64,000 bases of DNA from QHCA01 sp003244095 (GTDB lineage Bacteria > Actinomycetota > Actinomycetes > Mycobacteriales > QHCA01): NCBI GenBank assembly GCA_038329965.1, contig JBBQNN010000010.1, positions 9,911-73,910 of the forward strand, written 5' to 3'. A program made the position numbers and the translations under genes. Below, in pieces: positions 62,951 through 64,000 of the stretch. How positions within the stretch are numbered: position 1 is the stretch's first letter; each line of letters opens with the position of its first letter. The notes below the pieces were generated by a model. That model was not told the origin of the DNA and did no database searches. It saw only the letters and a program-made list of their open reading frames with translations.

Positions 62951-63421
62951 CTAATGGCGTGATCGGGCCAGTGGTGTCACTCGCAGGGGCGCTCGCCCCG
63001 TCGCCCACCAGTATCGAGCATCCGCAGCTGCTATCTCCAGGTCGAGCCCGCGTCGTCTCGCACCTTGCTCGCACATCAGAGTCGGGGCGATCGTGTTTTG
63101 CTCGAACACGACCGGCATACCTGCCTTCTTTTGCAGTCTCTGTGCTTTCCGCTCGGATTCTTGTGTACTACGCGCGTCACGTCGCCATTCAACGACGTCT
63201 TCTGCTATGTACATGTAACCGGCACCATGCGGAATGGTAACCCCGGGCGATCCGCACGGGCATTCATTGTCAGAACATCGACGATCTGACTTCAGATTTC
63301 CGGAGACTTCAAAGTCACCGACTGTTGACTTAGTGTCCAAGGCATCGCCCAGACGATCCTCATCTGCAGATACGCGTTCACGCGTTACTCGTCCGCGTGT
63401 TCGATGACGAAATAAGCCCAT
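62951..63421 (-). CDS. Unknown protein with Cys cluster, lower G+C
   Basis: A 156-residue protein. A short Cys motif (RRCSDNECPCGSPG) suggests metal binding; the segment GYMYIAEDVVEWRRDAR and the C-terminal LMCEQGARRRGLDLEIAAADARYWWATGRAPLR look like a conserved actinobacterial family of unknown function. The ATG at 63421 has GGAG nine bases upstream. Base composition is visibly lower in G+C than the rest of the window, suggesting horizontal transfer along with the integrase relic next to it. Confidence 0.75.
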   Translation of the reverse strand: MGLFRHRTRGRVTRERVSADEDRLGDALDTKSTVGDFEVSGNLKSDRRCSDNECPCGSPGVTIPHGAGYMYIAEDVVEWRRDARSTQESERKAQRLQKKAGMPVVFEQNTIAPTLMCEQGARRRGLDLEIAAADARYWWATGRAPLRVTPLARSRH

Positions 63422-63544
63422 TGTCGTTCGTCTCCGCATAGTGATCAGAATTTGGTGACGCTCAACTCCAGAATGGGTGTCAGGAATCGATCGGTGCAGC
63501 CAGATCGATGCTATCTCACGCCTGCCTGTAGATCCTAGTATGGC

Positions 63545-64000
63545 GGCCGCACTTCGGTGATCTTCGCTGGAGAGCGCGTCGTCTGACCTCCGTTGATCGC
63601 GGTGCCGCGGTGCGTAGTCGCTGGTGGTAAGGAACTTCGAGCAGGTCAGGACCAGGTCGCACTCGCACGGCCCTTCGGCGGGTGGGCGTAGGCAGTGTTC
63701 GAGCCGAGTTCGGCCTTGAGAAAGCTGGTCTGCGGCCAGGACACGGCCTCCGGGTCGAGGCGGCGTTCACGCAGCGCGTCGGCGGCCGGACCGACGAGGG
63801 TGACGTCCGGGCCGAGGTGCTGGTCGAGGGGGGCGCCCTTCGTGCCGCCAGAAGCAAGGCGGAATCGCTCGCCCGCGGTCTGGTAGGGGATCCCTTTTCA
63901 GGTGGCGGTGGGGGCAGGGGGTCGGCAAAGTCGTCTCGGGTGATCTTGGTGGTTTGCGACACGCCGATGGTGGGCGGGTGACGGTGCGGGCATGGCCCTC
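63545..64000 (-). pseudogene. Frameshifted tyrosine integrase/recombinase relic, cut by window edge
   Basis: One frame carries EGPCECDLVLTCSKFLTTSD and YAPRHRDQR, the Cys-rich C-terminal signature of actinobacterial tyrosine integrases. The matching upstream part (ADALRERRLDPEAVSW, SFLKAELGSNTAY) is in a different frame that ends at a TGA at 63646-63648. No continuous frame spans both, and the catalytic R-H-R-Y residues are not visible. It appears to be a decayed integrase marking an old insertion. Confidence 0.5.

Noticed and set aside
63516..63962. 148-codon minus-strand frame at the right edge
   Set aside because: The integrase-like motifs are in the other two frames; this one is a Pro/Arg-rich shadow.

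Overview
The window is high-G+C actinobacterial chromosome, with strong third-position G/C bias, many GTG starts and tightly packed genes. Lineage markers include a HAIR operator in front of lon, a sigE / zinc anti-sigma / RseB-like / htrA / tatB block, a soluble MgtE-N/CBS protein followed by DUF1003 and mrp, a DUF3107 protein, an Scr1-type XRE regulator with its DUF397 partner, and the actinomycete form of ethylmalonyl-CoA pathway genes. This points to a filamentous or otherwise complex actinomycete. The genus cannot be fixed from the sequence alone. No rRNA, tRNA, CRISPR array or intact insertion sequence was found.

Layout. 1-3566: alpha/beta hydrolase (cut by the window edge), S51-like peptidase, and the NHEJ pair ku / stand-alone LigD-type ligase in divergent orientation. 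3606-4793: a solitary, divergent EF-Tu with a strong hairpin in its leader. 5060-10783: disulfide oxidoreductase, TetR regulator, DUF3107 protein, small membrane protein, ferritin-like protein, DEAD-box helicase and a phosphoesterase that has no ATG/GTG/TTG start. 10790-17602: a four-gene lipoprotein/ABC exporter operon and a two-component system whose kinase and regulator genes converge and overlap. 17655-21887: small metabolic and unknown genes in overlapping pairs. 21903-24260: lon under a HAIR element. 24294-29665: a PLP-enzyme remnant, a secreted M1 peptidase of lower G+C, and a TetR/DrrAB-type drug exporter with a long operator. 29670-35193: RecB-like nuclease, PHP phosphoesterase, PH-domain protein with a 52-residue membrane peptide, and tldD/tldE. 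35171-41050: a 1,959-residue kinase-ATPase-GAF-PAS-GGDEF-EAL fusion. 41226-43999: an accessory patch with two small unknown genes, an Scr1/DUF397 pair and a MazEF-like toxin-antitoxin. 44129-48771: unknowns plus three genes of the ethylmalonyl-CoA pathway (mch-like maoC, mcd-like dehydrogenase, mcl). 48805-57134: EamA exporter, PhzF protein, anchored glycosidase-like protein, MgtE-N/CBS protein, DUF1003 protein, a lone PilB-like ATPase with extra zinc ribbons, and mrp. 57158-61195: tatB, htrA, rseB-like, anti-sigma and sigE, headed by a symmetric sigma-E-type promoter. 61501-64000: GAF-ANTAR regulator, O-methyltransferase, a lower-G+C unknown gene and a frameshifted integrase-like relic at the window edge.

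How the genes work together. The clearest circuits are envelope stress (sigE, anti-sigma, RseB-like, HtrA, TatB), HspR-controlled proteolysis (lon), TetR-controlled drug export, a two-component system beside an ABC/lipoprotein operon, and double-strand break repair (ku/ligase). Several genes seem to be leaderless, with a TANNNT box 6-9 nt before the start codon. The least explained items are the 1,959-residue sensor, the divergent EF-Tu carrying Ala at two positions linked to antibiotic resistance, the PilB/zinc-ribbon protein, and the small-gene patch at 41.2-44.0 kb.
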